Of a stretch of 64,000 bases of DNA, positions 47,603 through 57,192 are shown one piece after another. The DNA is from Orlajensenia flava (GTDB lineage: Bacteria > Actinomycetota > Actinomycetes > Actinomycetales > Microbacteriaceae): assembly GCF_004801905.1 (NCBI RefSeq), contig NZ_SSSN01000001.1, positions 1-64,000 of the forward strand. Direction: 5' to 3'. Positions within the stretch are counted from its first letter, which is position 1. Each line of letters starts with the position of its first letter. Position numbers and translations under genes: made by a program. The notes under the pieces were generated by a model, which worked only from the letters and a program-made list of their open reading frames with translations, made no database searches and was not told the DNA's origin.

Positions 47603-48721
47603 ATGCACGACGCTCCCCTCGACCGCTTCTACAGCGTGATCCCCGCCGGCGGCATCGGCTCCCGGCTCTGGCCGCTGTCCCGCGCGGATGCCCCCAAGTT
47701 CCTCCACGACCTGACCGGATCGGGCCACACGCTCCTCCGCGACACCTGGAATCGCCTCGTGCCGCTCGCCGGCGACCAGCGCGTGATGGTGGTGACGGGT
47801 CGTGCCCACCGAGCGGCCGTCGAGGCTCAACTGCCGGAGCTTGCCGATGCCAACGTCGTCCTCGAGAGCGAGCCGCGCGACTCGTCAGCGGCCATCGGCC
47901 TGGCCGCCGCCATCCTCGAGCGCCGCGAACCGGGCGTCATCATCGGCTCCTTCGCCGCCGATCACGTCATCTCCGGCAGCGAGCTGTTCCGCGCGGCGGT
48001 CGTGGAGGCCATCGCCGCGGCCGACGCCGGGTTCATCGCCACGATCGGCATCACTCCGACCGAGCCCGCGGTCGGGTTCGGGTACATCCATACTGGCGAC
48101 GAGCTGGGTGTGACGGATGCACCAAGCGCGCTGGCGGTGCGTTCCTTCGTGGAGAAGCCCGACCTGGAGACCGCCCGCGACTACGTCGAGAGCGGCACCT
48201 ACCTCTGGAACGCCGGCATGTTCATCGCCCGGGCCGATCGGCTGCTCGAGGAACTCGCCAGCACCCAACCCGAGCTGCACGCGGGCCTCCTTGAGCTCGC
48301 CGAGGCGTGGGACGACCCAGCACTCCGCGGGCCGGCCGTCGATCGCATCTGGCCGACGTTGACCAAGATCGCCATCGACTACTCGGTGGCCGAGCCCGCG
48401 GCGGCACGGGGCCGGCTCGCCGTCATCCCGGGTCGATTCGTCTGGGACGACGTCGGAGACTTCGCCTCCCTCGCCAAGCTGAACTCGGCGGGCCGCGCCA
48501 GCGACCTCGCCATCCTCGGCGAGAACGCCCGCGTGCTCTCCGACGCCTCGAGCGGAATCGTGGTGAGCCGGTCGAACCGGGTCATCAGCCTCATCGGCGT
48601 GCAGGACATCGTGGTCGTCGACACGCCCGATGCCCTCCTCGTCACCACCAGTGCCCATGCCCAACGCGTCAAGGCCGTCGTCGACGCTCTCCGACTCGGA
48701 GGTTCCAGTGATGTCCTCTAA
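47603..48721 (+). CDS. manC: Mannose-1-phosphate guanylyltransferase
   Basis: A 372-aa nucleotidyltransferase: IPAGGIGSRLWPLSRADAPKFL (GTP-binding signature), FVEKPDLETARDYV, and FVWDDVGDFASLAKL. It makes GDP-mannose from mannose 1-phosphate for mannans and glycolipids. The C-terminal isomerase domain of long ManC proteins is absent. The 3' end overlaps the first BMP lipoprotein gene by 11 bases. Confidence 0.9.
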   Translation: MHDAPLDRFYSVIPAGGIGSRLWPLSRADAPKFLHDLTGSGHTLLRDTWNRLVPLAGDQRVMVVTGRAHRAAVEAQLPELADANVVLESEPRDSSAAIGLAAAILERREPGVIIGSFAADHVISGSELFRAAVVEAIAAADAGFIATIGITPTEPAVGFGYIHTGDELGVTDAPSALAVRSFVEKPDLETARDYVESGTYLWNAGMFIARADRLLEELASTQPELHAGLLELAEAWDDPALRGPAVDRIWPTLTKIAIDYSVAEPAAARGRLAVIPGRFVWDDVGDFASLAKLNSAGRASDLAILGENARVLSDASSGIVVSRSNRVISLIGVQDIVVVDTPDALLVTTSAHAQRVKAVVDALRLGGSSDVL

Positions 48722-49787
48722 CCGCATCCGTCGTACCGCACTCGCGGTCGTGACGGCCGCCGCCGTCGCCGTCATCGCCGCAGGCTGCGCATCCGCTCCC
48801 GAGGCATCGGGCACGTCGGGAGCCGCTGGCGGGTACTGCGCCCGCATGGTCACCAACTCCGGCGGTCTCAACGACCGTTCGTTCAACGAGTCGAGCTGGG
48901 CCGGCATGCAGCAGGCCGCCAAGGCCGACGGCATCAAGGTGCGCGCGCTGGTCTCGACGGGCGAGACCGACCTCGCGCCCAACGTCAAGCAGGCTGCGGA
49001 GTCCGGATGCGGCTTCGTGCTGACCGTCGGCTACGAGCTGGCCGATGCGACGGCGGCTCAGGCGAAAGCCAACCCCGACGTCCACTTCGCGATCGTCGAC
49101 GAGGTGGTCGAGGCCGGAAACGTCAAGCCGATCATCTTCGACACCGCCCAGGCGTCCTACCTCGCCGGCTATCTCGCGGCCGGCGTCAGCAAGACCGGGG
49201 TCGTCGCGACCTACGGCGGCGGCAACCAGCCCCCGGTCACGCTGTTCATGGACGGGTTCGTCGACGGCGTCGCCAAGTACAACGAGGTCCACGGCACCGC
49301 CGTGAAGGCCCTGGGCTGGGACGTCGCCAAGCAGGACGGCAGCTTCACCGGCGACTTCGAGGACATCTCGAAGGGGCAGACGCTGACCGAGAGCCTGATC
49401 GACCAGGGTGCCGATGTGATCCTCCCCGTCGCGGGACAGGTCGGGGAGGGCACCGCGGCGGCCGCGCTCGAGCACCCGGGCGTCTCGGTGGTATGGGTCG
49501 ACAACGACGGCTACGACTCGCTGCCCGCGAAGTACCACCCCGTGCTGCTGACGAGCGTCCTGAAGAACACGACTGATGCGGTGGCCGGCATCATCGGCTC
49601 GGACGTCAAGGGAAAGTTCGACTCCTCTCCGTTCATCGGAACCCTCGAGAACGGCGGTGTCGCCCTGGCTCCGTTCCACGATCTCGCCTCATCCGTGCCG
49701 GCCGCCCTCTCGACGGAGATCGACGGTCTTAAGGCCGACATCATCAGTGGAAAGCTCGTGGTGAGTTCGCCGAGCACACCCAAGTAA
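48711..49787 (+). CDS. BMP-family nucleoside-binding lipoprotein 1
   Basis: A 358-aa lipoprotein: signal peptide with lipobox VIAAGC (Cys 26), then the Med/BMP periplasmic-binding fold (TNSGGLNDRSFNESSW, DNDGYDSLP near the hinge). It binds nucleosides for the ABC importer encoded downstream. ATG 48711 has GGAGG about 10 bases upstream. It begins inside manC, an odd coupling. Paralogue of the next gene. Confidence 0.9.
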   Translation: MSSNRIRRTALAVVTAAAVAVIAAGCASAPEASGTSGAAGGYCARMVTNSGGLNDRSFNESSWAGMQQAAKADGIKVRALVSTGETDLAPNVKQAAESGCGFVLTVGYELADATAAQAKANPDVHFAIVDEVVEAGNVKPIIFDTAQASYLAGYLAAGVSKTGVVATYGGGNQPPVTLFMDGFVDGVAKYNEVHGTAVKALGWDVAKQDGSFTGDFEDISKGQTLTESLIDQGADVILPVAGQVGEGTAAAALEHPGVSVVWVDNDGYDSLPAKYHPVLLTSVLKNTTDAVAGIIGSDVKGKFDSSPFIGTLENGGVALAPFHDLASSVPAALSTEIDGLKADIISGKLVVSSPSTPK

Positions 49788-49843
49788 CAGCCCGGAAACA
49801 CGCGGATCGTCGCAGATTCATAACCATTTCGCTGGCGCGCCAG

Positions 49844-49871
49844 TTTGCTCTTAAGAGCAGAGAAATATTAG
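49844..49871 (+). promoter_or_regulatory. Promoter of BMP lipoprotein 2 with a 14-bp palindrome
   Basis: A -35-like TTTGCT (49844-49849) and -10 TATTAG (49866-49871) lie about 60 bases before the TTG start. The perfect palindrome TGCTCTTAAGAGCA (49846-49859) covers the spacer. It could be an operator or a hairpin. AT-rich for this genome. Confidence 0.5.
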
Positions 49872-49931
49872 GTAACGTGATCTGCATTCCCGGCCCATCC
49901 ATCCCTGTGGGCCAGCACCCTGGAGGTCACT

Positions 49932-51023
49932 TTGACGATCACAATCCGTAAGGCCGCCGTCGGCGGGCTTGCCGCGCTCAGCGTCGCGGCACTGCTCTCC
50001 GCTTGCGCGTCCGCCCCTGAGACCGGCAGCTCGTCGGGCGCCGCGAAGTCGGACTTCATCCCCTGCATGGTCTCCGACTCGGGCGGTTTCGACGACAAGT
50101 CGTTCAACCAGCTCGGCTACGAGGGCATCCAGAAGGCGGCCAAGGAGCTCGGCGTCAAGGCCATCACGGTCGAGTCCAGCGCGGAGACCGACTACGCCCC
50201 CAACCTCAAGAGCCTCGTCGACCAGGGCTGCAACCTGATCGTCACCGTCGGCTTCAACCTCTCGGCAGCCACGGTCGAGTCGGCCAAGGCCAACCCCGAC
50301 ATCGACTACGCGATCATCGACGACGCAGCTGACAACGACTTCGACGGCAAGGTCGACGCACCCAACATCAAGCCGATCCTCTCGAACACCGCCCAGGCGG
50401 CGTTCCTGGCCGGCTACGCGGCGGCCGACTACTCGAAGACCGGCGTCGTCGGCACCTTCGGCGGCATGAACATCCCGCCGGTGTCGATCTTCATGGACGG
50501 CTTCAAGCAGGGCGTCGACTACCACAACACCGAGCTCGGCACGTCGGTCAAGACCCTCGGCTGGGACGGCAAGGACGGCGTGTTCACCGGTGGTTTCGCT
50601 GCCGGCACCGATGCCCAGAACGCGGCGCAGGGCCTCATCGACCAGAACGTCGACGTGCTCCTGCCCGTCGGTGGACCGATCTACCAGAGCGCTGCAGCGG
50701 CCATCAAGTCCGCCGGCCGCGACATCGCGCTGATCGGCGTCGACGCCGACGTGTACGAGACGGACCCGTCGGTCGCCGACCTGCTCCTCACCTCCATCCG
50801 CAAGGCGATCGACGTCGGCGTCTACGACACCGTCGTCGCGTCGGGCAAGGGCAACTTCGACCCGAGCCCCTTCATCGGAACGCTCGACAACAACGGTGTC
50901 GGCCTCGCGCCGTTCCACGACTTCGAGAGCAAGGTGAAGTCGGACCTGCAGAGCCGGATCGACAAGCTGAAGGCGTCGATCATCGACGGCTCGGTCAAGG
51001 TCACGTCCTACCTCGACCAGTAA
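49932..51023 (+). CDS. BMP-family nucleoside-binding lipoprotein 2
   Basis: 363 aa. Lipobox LLSAC, then the BMP fold (SDSGGFDDKSFNQLGYEG, GTFGGMNIPPV, GVDADVYETDPSVADLLLTS). Start is TTG 49932 with GGAGG 6 bases upstream. Clearly a paralogue of the preceding gene, with its own promoter, so the two binding proteins may recognise different nucleosides or be expressed differently. Confidence 0.9.
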   Translation: MTITIRKAAVGGLAALSVAALLSACASAPETGSSSGAAKSDFIPCMVSDSGGFDDKSFNQLGYEGIQKAAKELGVKAITVESSAETDYAPNLKSLVDQGCNLIVTVGFNLSAATVESAKANPDIDYAIIDDAADNDFDGKVDAPNIKPILSNTAQAAFLAGYAAADYSKTGVVGTFGGMNIPPVSIFMDGFKQGVDYHNTELGTSVKTLGWDGKDGVFTGGFAAGTDAQNAAQGLIDQNVDVLLPVGGPIYQSAAAAIKSAGRDIALIGVDADVYETDPSVADLLLTSIRKAIDVGVYDTVVASGKGNFDPSPFIGTLDNNGVGLAPFHDFESKVKSDLQSRIDKLKASIIDGSVKVTSYLDQ

Positions 51024-51032
51024 CGAGAACGT

Positions 51033-51069
51033 GAAAGGGGGAGGTCGGCTTCGGCTGGCCTCCCCTTTC
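51033..51069 (+). terminator. Terminator or attenuator after BMP lipoprotein 2
   Basis: GAAAGGGGGAGG pairs with CCTCCCCTTTC around a 14-base loop. The stem is strong but no T-run follows. Usual effect is to keep binding-protein mRNA more abundant than that of the membrane parts. Confidence 0.65.
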
Positions 51070-51187
51070 CGCATCCGCACGGATGGCATCCGCCCGCGCG
51101 GCTGCGCAGAATCTTCAACATCTGAGCACTACCATCGCACCTTCGCCCACTCTTGCGCGGACGAGGGCGCGGATTCGCAACGCTAAC

Positions 51188-51193
51188 TAGGAT
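51188..51193 (+). promoter_or_regulatory. -10 element of the nucleoside ABC operon
   Basis: TAGGAT ends 7 bases before ATG 51201; a partial RBS-like GGGAG lies in between, so both modes are possible. No good -35. Confidence 0.4.
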
Positions 51194-51200
51194 CGGGAGC

Positions 51201-52739
51201 ATGAAGCTCGAACTCCGCGGCATCACGAAGAGATTCGGCTCGCTGGTGGCCAACGACCACATCGACCTGACGGTCGAGCCCGGGGAGATCCACTGTCTCC
51301 TGGGCGAGAACGGGGCCGGCAAGTCGACGCTCATGAACGTGCTCTACGGTCTCTACCAGGCCGATGAGGGCGAGATCCTGCTCGACGCCGCCGTCCAGCA
51401 CTTCGCGGGCCCGGGCGACGCGATGTCGGCCGGCATCGGCATGGTGCACCAGCACTTCATGCTCATCCCCGTCTTCACCGTCGCCGAGAACGTCATGCTC
51501 GGTCACGAGTCCACCAAGGCCGGGGGCCTGCTGGATGTCGCTGCCGCCCGGGCTCGCGTCAAGGAGATCTCCGATCGGTTCGGCTTCGACGTCGATCCCG
51601 ACGCGCTGATCGAGGACCTCCCCGTCGGCGTGCAGCAGCGGGTCGAGATCATCAAGGCGCTCTCGCAGGAGGCGCAGGTGCTGGTCTTCGACGAGCCGAC
51701 CGCCGTGCTGACCCCGCAGGAGACCGACGAGCTGATGGGCATCATGCGCCAGCTCCGCGACACGGGCAAGGCGATCGTCTTCATCACGCACAAGTTGCGC
51801 GAGGTGCGCGAGGTCGCCGACCGCATCACCGTCATGCGTCTGGGAAAGGTCGTTGGTGAAGCCCAGCCGACCGCGAGCAACGCCGAGCTCGCCTCTCTGA
51901 TGGTCGGCCGGGCGGTCGAGTTGACCGTGCACAAGGAAGCACCGACGCTGCACGACGAGGCCCTCGTGGTGACCGGCCTGACCGTGGTCGACGCGATCGG
52001 CCAGCTCGTCGTCAACGACGTGAGCTTCTCCGTGCGCGGCGGCGAGATCCTCGCGATCGCGGGCGTGCAGGGCAACGGTCAGACCGAGCTCACGGAGGCC
52101 ATCCTCGGCATGCAACCCCGCGTCGAGGGCTCCATCGTGCTGGACGGCAAGGAGCTGGCCGGGCGCAGCATCCGTCGCATCCTCGATGACGGTGTCGGTT
52201 TCATCCCCGAAGACCGCAACGAGGACGGCCTGGTGGGCGAGTTCACCATCGCCGAGAACCTCATGCTCGACCGGTCGACCACGAAGCCCTTCGTCAAGGG
52301 CGCCAACCTGCAGTTGCGCTACCTCGCCGATTTCGCGCGCGAGAAGGTGAAGGAGTTCGACGTGCGCACGCCGTCGATCGAGACTAAGGTCGGCCGGCTC
52401 TCGGGTGGCAACCAGCAGAAGGTCGTCCTGGCCCGCGAGCTCAGCCGCGACCTGCGTCTGTTCGTCGCCGCGCAGCCGACCCGCGGCGTCGACGTCGGAT
52501 CGATCGAGTTCATCCACAAGCGCATCGTCGCGACGCGCGACGCCGGCATTCCGGTCGTGGTCGTCTCAACCGAGCTCGACGAGGTCGAGGCGCTCGCCGA
52601 CCGCATCCTCGTCATGTATCGCGGCAAGATCGTCGGCATCGTGCCCGGCGGGACACCGCGCGACGTGCTGGGGTTGATGATGGCCGGCGAGGCACCGCCC
52701 GCCGAGGACGCCGTCGCCACGGAAGGAGTCGTCGCGTGA
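51201..52739 (+). CDS. Nucleoside ABC importer ATPase (two-domain)
   Basis: 512 aa with tandem ATPase domains, like YufO/NupA. Domain 1: Walker A GENGAGKST, degenerate signature LPVGVQQRVEIIKAL, Walker B VLVFDEPTAVLT. Domain 2: degenerate P-loop GVQGNGQTEL, intact signature LSGGNQQKVVLARE. This asymmetry is normal for the sugar/nucleoside type. It energises uptake with the two following permeases. Confidence 0.92.
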   Translation: MKLELRGITKRFGSLVANDHIDLTVEPGEIHCLLGENGAGKSTLMNVLYGLYQADEGEILLDAAVQHFAGPGDAMSAGIGMVHQHFMLIPVFTVAENVMLGHESTKAGGLLDVAAARARVKEISDRFGFDVDPDALIEDLPVGVQQRVEIIKALSQEAQVLVFDEPTAVLTPQETDELMGIMRQLRDTGKAIVFITHKLREVREVADRITVMRLGKVVGEAQPTASNAELASLMVGRAVELTVHKEAPTLHDEALVVTGLTVVDAIGQLVVNDVSFSVRGGEILAIAGVQGNGQTELTEAILGMQPRVEGSIVLDGKELAGRSIRRILDDGVGFIPEDRNEDGLVGEFTIAENLMLDRSTTKPFVKGANLQLRYLADFAREKVKEFDVRTPSIETKVGRLSGGNQQKVVLARELSRDLRLFVAAQPTRGVDVGSIEFIHKRIVATRDAGIPVVVVSTELDEVEALADRILVMYRGKIVGIVPGGTPRDVLGLMMAGEAPPAEDAVATEGVVA

Positions 52740-54097
52740 GCGACCACAGCAACGATCCCGCTGCGCAGCCCGACGTCGAGCTCGAAGAGCCCGATGAACT
52801 GACCGGACCGCCGACGCCCGAGCGCGCCACTTCGGGCCCAACGACGCCTCCGGCGGCCCCCGTCTCCGGCGGTAAGCCGGCCGACGAGAACGGGCGCTGG
52901 TCGGGCGTGCTCCGCGAGATCGCCACCGGAAACGCGATCATCTCGGTCCTGGCGGTGTTCCTGGCGCTCGTCGTCGGCGCCATCATGATCGCCTTCACCG
53001 ACGAGAACGTGCAGAAGGCCGCGGGCTACTTCTTCGCTCGCCCCGGCGACACGGTCACCGCCGTCTGGAACTCGGTGTCCGGTGCATACTCGGCACTGTT
53101 CCAAGGTTCCATCTACAACTTCCGGCGCCCCGGATTCGCCAACGGCATCCGTCCCCTGCTCGATACCCTCACCTTCGCGACGCCCCTGATCGCGGCGGGC
53201 CTGGGTGTCGGACTCGCCTTCCGCGTCGGCATGTTCAACATCGGTGGTCGCGGCCAGATGCTCATCGCCGCATCAGCCGCCGGCTGGGTGGGCTTCGGCT
53301 GGGATCTGCCCTGGGGCCTGCACATGCTGGTGGCCGTGCTCGCCGGAATGCTCGGCGGCGCGCTCTGGGCTGGCATCGCCGGTCTGCTCAAGGCGCGCAC
53401 CGGAGCCCACGAGGTGATCGTCACGATCATGCTCAACTACGTCGCCTACTACCTGGTCTCGTTCATGCTGCGCACGCCCGGCCTGCTGCAGGCGCCCGGT
53501 TCGAACAACCCCAAGACCCCGGCGATGAAGCCGACCGCCGTGTTCCCCCTGCTGCTCGGCCCGCAGTACAGCCTGCACTTCGGCTTCATCCTCGCCATCG
53601 CGGCGACGATCCTGGTCTGGTGGATCCTCAGCCGCTCCAACCTCGGCTTCCAGTTCCGCGCCGTGGGCCTCAACCCGAACGCCGCACGTGTCGCGGGCAT
53701 CAACGTGAGCCGCATGTACGTCTACGCGATGCTCATCTCGGGCGCGCTCGTCGGCCTCGCCGGCGTCTCGCAGGTGCTCGGGACGGTCACGACCGGATTC
53801 GGGTCGGGCATCGACGCCGGAATCGGGTTCGACGCCATCACCGTGGCCCTCCTCGGCCGCTCCACGCCGTGGGGCATCTTCATCGCCGGCATCCTGTTCG
53901 GCGCCTTCAAGGCCGGCGGATTCTCCATGCAGGCAGCCCAGGGCGTTCCCATCGACATCATCCTCGTCGTCCAGTCGCTGATCGTGCTGTTCATCGCGGC
54001 GCCGCCGCTCGTGCGCGCGATCTTCCGCCTGCCCGACCCCTCGCATCCCCGTCGTCGAACGGTGCCGAACGTCACGAAGGAGGTGACGGTCAAGTGA
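52736..54097 (+). CDS. Nucleoside ABC importer permease 1
   Basis: A 453-aa BPD-2 type permease (YufP-like) with an acidic, proline-rich 50-residue cytosolic N-terminus and about ten TM helices; motif FRAVGLNPNAARVAGINV is the family EAA-like loop. GTG 52736 overlaps the ATPase stop (GTGA); its end overlaps permease 2 by 4 bases. Confidence 0.9.
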   Translation: MSDHSNDPAAQPDVELEEPDELTGPPTPERATSGPTTPPAAPVSGGKPADENGRWSGVLREIATGNAIISVLAVFLALVVGAIMIAFTDENVQKAAGYFFARPGDTVTAVWNSVSGAYSALFQGSIYNFRRPGFANGIRPLLDTLTFATPLIAAGLGVGLAFRVGMFNIGGRGQMLIAASAAGWVGFGWDLPWGLHMLVAVLAGMLGGALWAGIAGLLKARTGAHEVIVTIMLNYVAYYLVSFMLRTPGLLQAPGSNNPKTPAMKPTAVFPLLLGPQYSLHFGFILAIAATILVWWILSRSNLGFQFRAVGLNPNAARVAGINVSRMYVYAMLISGALVGLAGVSQVLGTVTTGFGSGIDAGIGFDAITVALLGRSTPWGIFIAGILFGAFKAGGFSMQAAQGVPIDIILVVQSLIVLFIAAPPLVRAIFRLPDPSHPRRRTVPNVTKEVTVK

Positions 54098-55380
54098 GCA
54101 TCGCCGCCCACCCCCACGCCCTCGACGAGCCCGTCGTGCTCGAGAAGACCGTCGTCGTCAGCTGGAAGGCGCCGATCGCCTACGCGGTCTTCACCGTGCT
54201 GCTCCTGCTGTTGGTGCTGTTCGGATCCCGCGACGCATCGACCACGTTCCGGCTCTCGGCCGCGACGGATGCCGTGAAGCTCGGCGACGTGACCGTTCCG
54301 GCGGTTCTCACGGGCTGGGTCACCGTCATCCTGCTGGCCATCCTCACCGTGTACAGCGTCATCCTCGTGCAGGCGAAGCGTCGCGTTCCGCTGTGGCTGA
54401 CCGTCGTGTTCGCCCTCGTGTTCATGTTCGGCTTCCTCACCTGGGCGGCCGCGGGATCCACGATCCCCGTGACGGGCCTGTTGTTCGGTGCGGTCAGCCT
54501 CGCCGTCCCGCTGATCTACGGCTCCCTCGCGGGCGTCATCGGCGAGCGGGTCGGTGTGGTCAACATCGCCATCGAGGGTCAGCTGCTCGCCGGCGCGTTC
54601 TCGGCCGCCGTTGTGGCATCCATCACTCGTCAGCCCTGGCTCGGCCTCGTCGCCGCCATGATCGCCGGCGTTCTCGTCGCCTTCGTGCTCGCGGCGTTCT
54701 CCATCAAGTACTTCGTCGACCAGGTCATCGTCGGCGTCGTGCTGAACGTGCTCGTCGTCGGGCTCACCAGCTTCTTCTACTCGCAGGTGCTGGTGGCGAA
54801 CGCGGCGACTCTCAACACCCCGCCGCGATTCGATCGCATCCCGCTGCCGCTGCTCAGCGACATCCCGATCATCGGACCCGTGCTGTTCCGGCAGACCGTC
54901 ATCGTCTACCTGATGTACATCGCCGTGGCGCTGGTCTACATCGGGCTGTTCCACACCAAGTGGGGTCTCCGGCTCCGGGCTGTCGGCGAGCACCCCCAGG
55001 CGGCCGACACCGTCGGCATCAAGGTCAACCGCACGCGGTTCTGGAACGTCGCCCTCGCCGGTGCGATCGCCGGCCTCGGCGGGACCTTCTTCACCATCGG
55101 ATCGGGCATCGCGTTCAACAAGGAGATGACGGCCGGCGCCGGCTACATCGCCCTCGCCGCGGTCATCTTCGGCCAGTGGGATCCGATCAAGGCCACGCTC
55201 GCCGCGCTGCTGTTCGGGTTCGCGTCGAACCTGCAGAACACCCTCAGCGTCATCGGATCGCCGGTTCCGAGCGAGTTCATGCTCATGCTGCCGTACGTCG
55301 TCACGATCCTCGCCGTCGCCGGTTTCGTCGGGAAGTCCCGGGCGCCGGCCGCATCCGGAAGGCCGTACATCAAGTCATGA
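54094..55380 (+). CDS. Nucleoside ABC importer permease 2
   Basis: 428 aa, YufQ-like, about ten TM helices; RAVGEHPQAADTVGIKVNRTRF is the coupling loop; GVVNIAIEGQLLAGAF the conserved core. GTG 54094 overlaps permease 1. The stop overlaps cdd by 4 bases, linking import to salvage. Confidence 0.9.
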   Translation: MSIAAHPHALDEPVVLEKTVVVSWKAPIAYAVFTVLLLLLVLFGSRDASTTFRLSAATDAVKLGDVTVPAVLTGWVTVILLAILTVYSVILVQAKRRVPLWLTVVFALVFMFGFLTWAAAGSTIPVTGLLFGAVSLAVPLIYGSLAGVIGERVGVVNIAIEGQLLAGAFSAAVVASITRQPWLGLVAAMIAGVLVAFVLAAFSIKYFVDQVIVGVVLNVLVVGLTSFFYSQVLVANAATLNTPPRFDRIPLPLLSDIPIIGPVLFRQTVIVYLMYIAVALVYIGLFHTKWGLRLRAVGEHPQAADTVGIKVNRTRFWNVALAGAIAGLGGTFFTIGSGIAFNKEMTAGAGYIALAAVIFGQWDPIKATLAALLFGFASNLQNTLSVIGSPVPSEFMLMLPYVVTILAVAGFVGKSRAPAASGRPYIKS

Positions 55381-55802
55381 GCGATCAGAACGAACCGAGC
55401 TCCGGCGACATCGACTGGGGTGCCCTGCGCGACGCAGCCACCGAGGCGATGGGCAAGGCGTACGCGCCGTACTCGCGGTTCCCCGTCGGATGCGCCGCAC
55501 TCGTCAACGATGGGCGCATCATCGCGGGCTGCAACGTCGAGAACGCGTCGTACGGCGTCACGCTGTGCGCCGAGTGCGCCCTGGTGTCGGGCCTGCACAT
55601 GTCGGGCGGCGGCCAGCTGGTGGCCTTCACGTGCGTCGATGGGCACGGCAACACCCTGATGCCGTGCGGTCGCTGCCGCCAGCTGCTGTACGAGCACGCC
55701 CTTCCGGGCATGCTGCTCGAGACCGTCTCGGGCATCCGCACCATCGATGAGGTGCTGCCCGACGCGTTCGGCCCCCGCCAGCTCGCCGACTACGGCGTCT
55801 GA
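55377..55802 (+). CDS. cdd: Cytidine deaminase
   Basis: A 141-aa homotetramer-type enzyme: zinc motifs TLCAECAL (with the catalytic Glu) and MPCGRCRQ, and the substrate loop GCNVENASYG. Turns cytidine/deoxycytidine into uridine/deoxyuridine. ATG 55377 overlaps the permease stop. Confidence 0.95.
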   Translation: MSDQNEPSSGDIDWGALRDAATEAMGKAYAPYSRFPVGCAALVNDGRIIAGCNVENASYGVTLCAECALVSGLHMSGGGQLVAFTCVDGHGNTLMPCGRCRQLLYEHALPGMLLETVSGIRTIDEVLPDAFGPRQLADYGV

Positions 55803-55860
55803 GGAGCGCCGGGCGGCGGCCGCGACCACTCCATCGATTCACCCGCAGTGAGGAACCACC

Positions 55861-57159
55861 ATGGCCGTTGAGGCATTCGACGTCGTCGACCTGATCCGCG
55901 TGAAGCGCGATCGTGGCGAGCTGAGCACCGAGCAGATCGACTGGCTGATCGACGCATACACACGCGGTTACGTCGCCGACGAGCAGATGTCGGCCATGAC
56001 GATGGCGATCTTCCTCAATGGCATGGAGCGGCGCGAGATCCGCGATCTCACCATGGCCATGATCGCCAGCGGTGAGCGGATGAGCTTCGCCGGCCTCGGC
56101 AAGCCCACGAGCGACAAGCACTCCACGGGTGGCGTGGGCGACAAGATCACCCTGCCGCTCATGCCGCTCGTCGCCGTGTTCGGCGTGGCCGTTCCGCAAC
56201 TCTCCGGTCGCGGCCTCGGCCACACCGGCGGAACGCTCGACAAGCTCGAGTCCATCCCCGGCTGGCGGGCATCACTCAGCCCCGAGGAGATGTTCGACCA
56301 GCTGCGCGATGTCGGCGGCGTCATCTGCGCGGCCGGCAGCGGTCTCGCCCCCGCGGACGGCAAGCTCTACGCGCTCCGCGACATCACCGGGACGGTCGAG
56401 GCCATCCCGCTGATCGCCTCATCGATCATGTCGAAGAAGATCGCCGAGGGCACCGGCGCGCTCGTGCTCGACGTGAAGTTCGGTTCCGGCGCGTTCCTGC
56501 AGGACATCGAGCGTTCGCGGGAGCTCGCGCGCACGATGGTGGAGCTCGGGACGGATGCCGGTGTCGCCACCTCTGCGTTGCTGACCAACATGAACGTGCC
56601 CCTCGGCCTCGCCATCGGCAACGCCAACGAGGTACGAGAGTCGGTGGAGGTTCTCGGGGGCGGCGGTCCGTCCGACGTGCGGGCGCTGACCATCGCGTTG
56701 GCGCGCGAGATGCTCACGCTGGCCGGAAAGCCCGACGTCGATGTGGAGGCGGCGCTGGATGACGGGCGTGCCATGGACAAGTGGCGCGAGGTCATCCGCG
56801 CCCAAGGCGGAGATCCCGACGCTGCGCTGCCGGTCGCGAAGGAGACCCACGTTGTGGCGGCCGAGCGCGATGGGGTCCTGGTCGAGCAGCAGGCGCTTCC
56901 GTTCGGCATCGCGGCGTGGCGTCTGGGTGCCGGTCGGGCCCGCAAGCAGGACCCCGTGCAGCACGCAGCGGGCATCGACCTGCACGCCAAGCCGGGCGAC
57001 GCCGTCACGGCCGGTCAGCCCCTGTTCACGTTGAGTGCGGACGAGCCCGAGCGCTTCGTGCGGGCACTGGAAGCACTCGAGGGTTCCTACCGCGTCGGTG
57101 ATGCGGGCGAGCCGGTTCAGGATGGCGGTCCGCTCATCGCCGACCGCATCACCGCCTGA
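55861..57159 (+). CDS. deoA: Thymidine/pyrimidine-nucleoside phosphorylase
   Basis: 432 aa. Family signature SGRGLGHTGGTLDKLE (about 116-131), phosphate loop KHSTGGVGDK, and a C-terminal PYNP domain with the HAKPGDAVTAGQPL segment. Phosphorolyses thymidine and perhaps uridine. The gap to cdd is 58 bases; same operon likely. Confidence 0.94.
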   Translation: MAVEAFDVVDLIRVKRDRGELSTEQIDWLIDAYTRGYVADEQMSAMTMAIFLNGMERREIRDLTMAMIASGERMSFAGLGKPTSDKHSTGGVGDKITLPLMPLVAVFGVAVPQLSGRGLGHTGGTLDKLESIPGWRASLSPEEMFDQLRDVGGVICAAGSGLAPADGKLYALRDITGTVEAIPLIASSIMSKKIAEGTGALVLDVKFGSGAFLQDIERSRELARTMVELGTDAGVATSALLTNMNVPLGLAIGNANEVRESVEVLGGGGPSDVRALTIALAREMLTLAGKPDVDVEAALDDGRAMDKWREVIRAQGGDPDAALPVAKETHVVAAERDGVLVEQQALPFGIAAWRLGAGRARKQDPVQHAAGIDLHAKPGDAVTAGQPLFTLSADEPERFVRALEALEGSYRVGDAGEPVQDGGPLIADRITA

Positions 57160-57192
57160 CGCTGCTCGCCCACCCCGCCCGCCGCGCCGGCG

